DNA of 8,226 nucleotides from an uncultured Propionibacteriaceae bacterium (GTDB lineage Bacteria; Actinomycetota; Actinomycetes; Propionibacteriales; Propionibacteriaceae). The DNA is taken from positions 1-8,226 of the forward strand of contig CALMAD010000158.1 of assembly GCA_937859105.1 (NCBI GenBank). Direction: 5' to 3'. The notes below the pieces were generated by a model. That model ran no database searches and had not been told where the DNA came from. It was given only the letters and a program-made list of their open reading frames with translations. Made by a program: the position numbers and the translations under genes. The first letter of the stretch is position 1. Every line of letters begins with the position of its first letter. Below are positions 6,196 through 8,226 of this stretch, in pieces.

Positions 6196-7135
6196 AGATC
6201 TGGTAGTACCACTCCGCGTCGGGAGCGACGACGTGGGTGTCGAGGCCGGCGAAGAGGTCGTCCTCGGGGAGCTCGGTCGGCACCATCGAGCGCACGAGTT
6301 GGAAGTCCTCCGTCGGCCAGCCCACCTGCTGGATCTTCAGCGGGACGGCGAACCAGAAGCCGTCGGGGTCGACCTGGGTGGCGTGGGCCTTCAGGGCGGC
6401 GTCCCGGATCGGGAAATAGTCGCCGCACGGCACGAACGTCGTGAGCCGCGCCTCGGCCTCCGGGTCCTCCGCCCACTCTGACAGCCGCTCGGCGTACGGT
6501 GACGGCAGGCCCTCCTCGTGCATGAGTTGGTCGAGCCGGGCGAACCGGCTGCGATGGAACGACATCTGGTAGTACACCTTCGCCACCTGCCACGGCTCTC
6601 CGTGCTCGGGCCACTTGGTGGGGTCGGCCGCCGCGTCCAGGGCGGCCATCGAGATGCGGTGGCACATGATGTGGTCGGGATGCGGGTAGCCGCCGTTCTC
6701 GTCGTACGTCGTCATGACGTGCGGACGGAACTCGCGGATCACCTTCACCAGCGCGCCGGCGGCCTCATCGACGTCCTGCAGCGCGAAACAGCCGTCGGGC
6801 AGCGGCGGCAGCGGGTCGCCCTCGGGCAGGCCCGAGTCCACGAAGCCGAGCCACGTCTGCCGGACGCCGAGGATCTCCCGCGCCGTCTCCATCTCCTTCT
6901 GGCGGATCTCGGCGATGTGCTCCTCGTTGTACGGGTTCTCCATCTTCGGGTTCAGGATCGACCCCCGTTCGCCCCCCGTGCATGTCGCGACGAGTACGTC
7001 GACGCCCTCGGCGACGTACTTGGCGGTCGTGGCCGCGCCCTTGCTCGACTCGTCGTCGGGGTGCGCGTGCACGTGCAGCAGGCGCAGCGGGTCGCCGGAG
7101 GCGTCCACCCTGCGCGCGGTGTGATCGGAAGCCAT
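6194..7135 (-). CDS. mca: Mycothiol S-conjugate amidase
   Basis: This 313-aa zinc amidase cleaves mycothiol S-conjugates of electrophiles and drugs to a mercapturic acid (exported) and GlcN-inositol (recycled to mycothiol). It belongs to the LmbE/PIG-L deacetylase family with MshB. The metal site is visible as AHPDDE at 24-29 (His25, Asp28 ligands; Asp27 likely base) and PHPDH at 151-155 (His155 ligand, His152 catalytic). Mca-type blocks TGGERGSILNP (53-63), TWLGFVDSGLP (94-104), TTYDENGGYPHPDH (142-155) and the late GWPTEDFQL (272-280) distinguish it from MshB; length also fits Mca (about 290 aa in M. tuberculosis). The frame is open far upstream, but ATG 7135 matches the family N-terminus plus about 12 residues; GTG 7141 is an alternative. 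It is divergent from the DUF4307 gene, as in mycobacteria. It is cytosolic. Confidence 0.96.
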   Translation of the reverse strand: MASDHTARRVDASGDPLRLLHVHAHPDDESSKGAATTAKYVAEGVDVLVATCTGGERGSILNPKMENPYNEEHIAEIRQKEMETAREILGVRQTWLGFVDSGLPEGDPLPPLPDGCFALQDVDEAAGALVKVIREFRPHVMTTYDENGGYPHPDHIMCHRISMAALDAAADPTKWPEHGEPWQVAKVYYQMSFHRSRFARLDQLMHEEGLPSPYAERLSEWAEDPEAEARLTTFVPCGDYFPIRDAALKAHATQVDPDGFWFAVPLKIQQVGWPTEDFQLVRSMVPTELPEDDLFAGLDTHVVAPDAEWYYQI

Positions 7136-7204
7136 GGGCACATTCTTGTCGCTCGCCGGGTCCGACGCATCTCGGGCCACGTCGCCATGGGGGAAGATGG
7201 CACC
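7136..7204. promoter_or_regulatory. Divergent promoter region of mca and the DUF4307 gene
   Basis: Only 69 bp separate the two divergent start codons. For mca, AAGAAT (minus strand, 7142-7147) ends 6 nt before ATG 7135. For the DUF4307 gene, GAAGAT (plus strand, 7193-7198) ends 6 nt before GTG 7205. Each is one base from TAnnnT, at the spacing of a leaderless start. GGGGGAAG at 7189-7196 could instead act as a ribosome site for the DUF4307 gene. The short gap means the two -35 zones nearly meet, so regulation may be shared. Confidence 0.45.
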
Positions 7205-7597
7205 GTGACCCTCTCGGACGCCGACCGCATCGCCCGCCGCTACCCCCCGCGCCGCCGCGGGGCGTGGATCCCGGTGGCGACGGTGCTGGCGATCATCGGC
7301 ATCCCGTGGATGGCGTGGGCCGGGCTGCACGCGGCGAACCCCGACGTCACCGGCAAGGTCGTCGCGTTCGACGTCGTCTCCGACACCCGCATCGACGTGA
7401 CGGTGACGATCCAGCGCCCCGATCCCGCGCGCGCGGCGACCTGCACAGTCGTCACCAAGGCGGTCACCTACGACACCGTGGGCGAGTTGCCGTTCGAGGT
7501 CGCGCCCGGCACGCAGGAACTGACGACGCAGGTGGTCTCGGTCCGCACCTTCAAGCGGGCGACCAGCGCCGAACTGACCGACTGTCGCACCGCCTGA
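7205..7597 (+). CDS. DUF4307 family membrane-anchored protein
   Basis: This 130-aa protein matches the actinobacterial DUF4307 pattern: a short polar N-terminus with RIARRYPPRRRG, one transmembrane helix at about 21-41 (WIPVATVLAIIGIPWMAWAGL), and a C-terminal domain of about 85 residues predicted to be beta-rich and extracytoplasmic. Two cysteines, Cys80 (ATCTVV) and Cys127 (TDCRTA), could form a disulfide outside the membrane. Function is unknown. It sits between mca and greA, as Rv1081c does in M. tuberculosis. The GTG at 7205 is chosen for the GGGGGAAG upstream and because DUF4307 proteins begin shortly before the RRY motif; ATG 7187 is in frame and would add six residues. Confidence 0.85.
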   Translation: MTLSDADRIARRYPPRRRGAWIPVATVLAIIGIPWMAWAGLHAANPDVTGKVVAFDVVSDTRIDVTVTIQRPDPARAATCTVVTKAVTYDTVGELPFEVAPGTQELTTQVVSVRTFKRATSAELTDCRTA

Positions 7598-7603
7598 TAG
7601 GCT
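7574..7603 (+). promoter_or_regulatory. greA promoter (probably leaderless)
   Basis: CTGACC (7574-7579) and TAGGCT (7598-7603) are spaced by 18 nt, the best -35/-10 pair in the window. TAGGCT immediately follows the TGA of the DUF4307 gene and ends 6 nt before the greA ATG. No ribosome site lies in between, so greA can be made from a leaderless transcript as well as by read-through. Confidence 0.65.
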
Positions 7604-7609
7604 CGACGG

Positions 7610-8122
7610 ATGGCAGATGAGCACAAGAACATCATCTGGCTGACCCAGGACGCCTACGACAAGCTCTCCAGCGAGCTCGAGTTCTTGAAGGGCGAGGGTC
7701 GCCAGAAGGTTTCGACGAAGATCGCGCAGGCGCGCGACGAGGGCGACCTGTCCGAGAACGGCGGCTACCACGCGGCCCGCGAAGAGCAGGGCCAGCAGGA
7801 GGCGCGCATCCGGCAGCTTGAGGTGATGCTGCGCGATGCCCAGATCGGCGAGGCCCCCGCCACGTCCTCCACGGTGGAGCCGGGCATGAAGGTCACAATC
7901 TGCTACGACGGCGACCCCGACGACACCGACACGTTCCTGCTCGGCTCGCGCGAGCTGCTCGGCCTGACCGACACGAACGAGTTGGAGATCTACTCGCCGC
8001 AGTCCCCCCTCGGCTCGGCCATCCTCGGCAAGGGCAAGGGCGACACCGCGACGTACGAGGGCCCCAACGGGCACGAGTTCGAGGTCAAGATCCTCGAGAT
8101 CAAGGCCTTCCCGACCGCCTGA
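7610..8122 (+). CDS. greA: Transcription elongation factor GreA
   Basis: This 170-aa protein rescues backtracked RNA polymerase by stimulating cleavage of the nascent transcript. Residues 1-80 form the coiled coil that enters the secondary channel. Its tip motif is ARDEGDLSEN at 41-50, with the acidic pair Asp46 and Glu49 (equivalent to E. coli Asp41 and Glu44), followed by YHAAREEQ. Residues 88-170 are the FKBP-like domain, with the signature SPQSPLGSAILGKGKGD at 129-145. The length is slightly above E. coli GreA (158 aa) and normal for actinobacteria. The two glycines after the tip (ENGGYHAA rather than ENAEYHAA) are the only motif variation I noticed. Twelve nucleotides separate it from the DUF4307 gene on the same strand. 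Confidence 0.97.
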   Translation: MADEHKNIIWLTQDAYDKLSSELEFLKGEGRQKVSTKIAQARDEGDLSENGGYHAAREEQGQQEARIRQLEVMLRDAQIGEAPATSSTVEPGMKVTICYDGDPDDTDTFLLGSRELLGLTDTNELEIYSPQSPLGSAILGKGKGDTATYEGPNGHEFEVKILEIKAFPTA

Positions 8123-8126
8123 CCCG

Positions 8127-8226
8127 TCAGTCGGCCTCGTCCAGCCGGGCCAACAGGTCCGCCGCCAGCGCGGGAGGCAACTCTCCCGCCGCGACCCTGG
8201 CGAGAATCTGATCACGAGCACTCCCG
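8127..8226 (-). CDS. C-terminal fragment of an unidentified protein
   Basis: A minus-strand frame enters from the right edge and stops at TGA 8129-8127, giving 32 residues that end GELPPALAADLLARLDEAD. The pattern (ILARVAAGELPPALAADLLARL) resembles the short two-helix tail, I-L-x-x-x-A-x-G-x-L-x-x-x-x-A-x-x-L-L, found at the end of SHOCT-like and DUF4097-type proteins. It is convergent with greA, with only 4 nt between the stop codons. The fragment is too short to name; the gene does not look like ilvA or metB, which flank greA in some actinobacteria. Confidence 0.45.
   Translation of the reverse strand, partial: GSARDQILARVAAGELPPALAADLLARLDEAD

Noticed and set aside
4488..6206. 572-aa plus-strand open frame antisense to the HNH gene
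   Set aside because: Composition is typical of an antisense shadow and the minus strand encodes a full DUF222-HNH protein with intact motifs.
7136..8221. Extension of the mca frame upstream, giving a 675-aa protein
   Set aside because: The extra 362 residues run antisense to the DUF4307 and greA genes and have no domain; the Mca family begins near the ATG at 7135.
1..8226. CRISPR array, insertion sequence, tRNA or multi-gene defence island
   Set aside because: No regularly spaced repeats, transposase motifs, terminal inverted repeats or tRNA-like folds were seen; the lone HNH gene has no partner suggesting restriction-modification.

Overview
The window is very GC-rich DNA from an actinobacterium. 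The strongest lineage clues are mca, whose mycothiol substrate is confined to Actinobacteria, the small protein family DUF4307, and repeated TAnnnT -10 hexamers placed 6-7 nt before start codons, as in leaderless actinobacterial transcripts. A member of the Propionibacteriaceae or a relative is a guess the sequence cannot settle.

Layout, left to right. Bases 1-87 hold the start of an unidentified leftward gene, with a 14-bp dyad (95-108) over its promoter region. Bases 88-365 are non-coding and end in a strong hairpin (274-307) downstream of uppS. Then comes a leftward series on the minus strand: uppS (366-1172, a short-chain Z-isoprenyl diphosphate synthase), a D-2-hydroxyacid dehydrogenase (1288-2232), a 714-aa thioredoxin-like COG1331/DUF255 protein (2257-4401), a 62-aa single-span membrane protein (4421-4609), a DUF222-HNH endonuclease-like protein (4680-6062) and mca (6194-7135). 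A perfect 18-bp hairpin (6131-6172) separates mca from the HNH gene. Divergently, on the plus strand, lie a DUF4307 membrane protein (7205-7597) and greA (7610-8122). greA converges with the last 32 codons of an unidentified minus-strand gene at the right edge.

The gene order greA, DUF4307, mca, small membrane protein, COG1331 protein, (variable slot), short-chain uppS matches, as remembered, the Mycobacterium tuberculosis order Rv1080c-Rv1086, in inverted orientation. Two differences stand out. An orphan HNH gene sits between mca and the small membrane gene, and the dehydrogenase occupies the slot held by the hemolysin III-like gene Rv1085c in M. tuberculosis.

Functionally the block mixes transcription-elongation rescue (greA), mycothiol-dependent detoxification (mca), a thioredoxin-fold protein, a reductase and polyprenyl synthesis. 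Most genes seem to have their own -10 element, so they look like neighbours with separate promoters more than one operon. I see no CRISPR array, IS element, tRNA, rRNA or multi-gene defence system. The window is mostly ordinary core chromosome with some curious intergenic structures.
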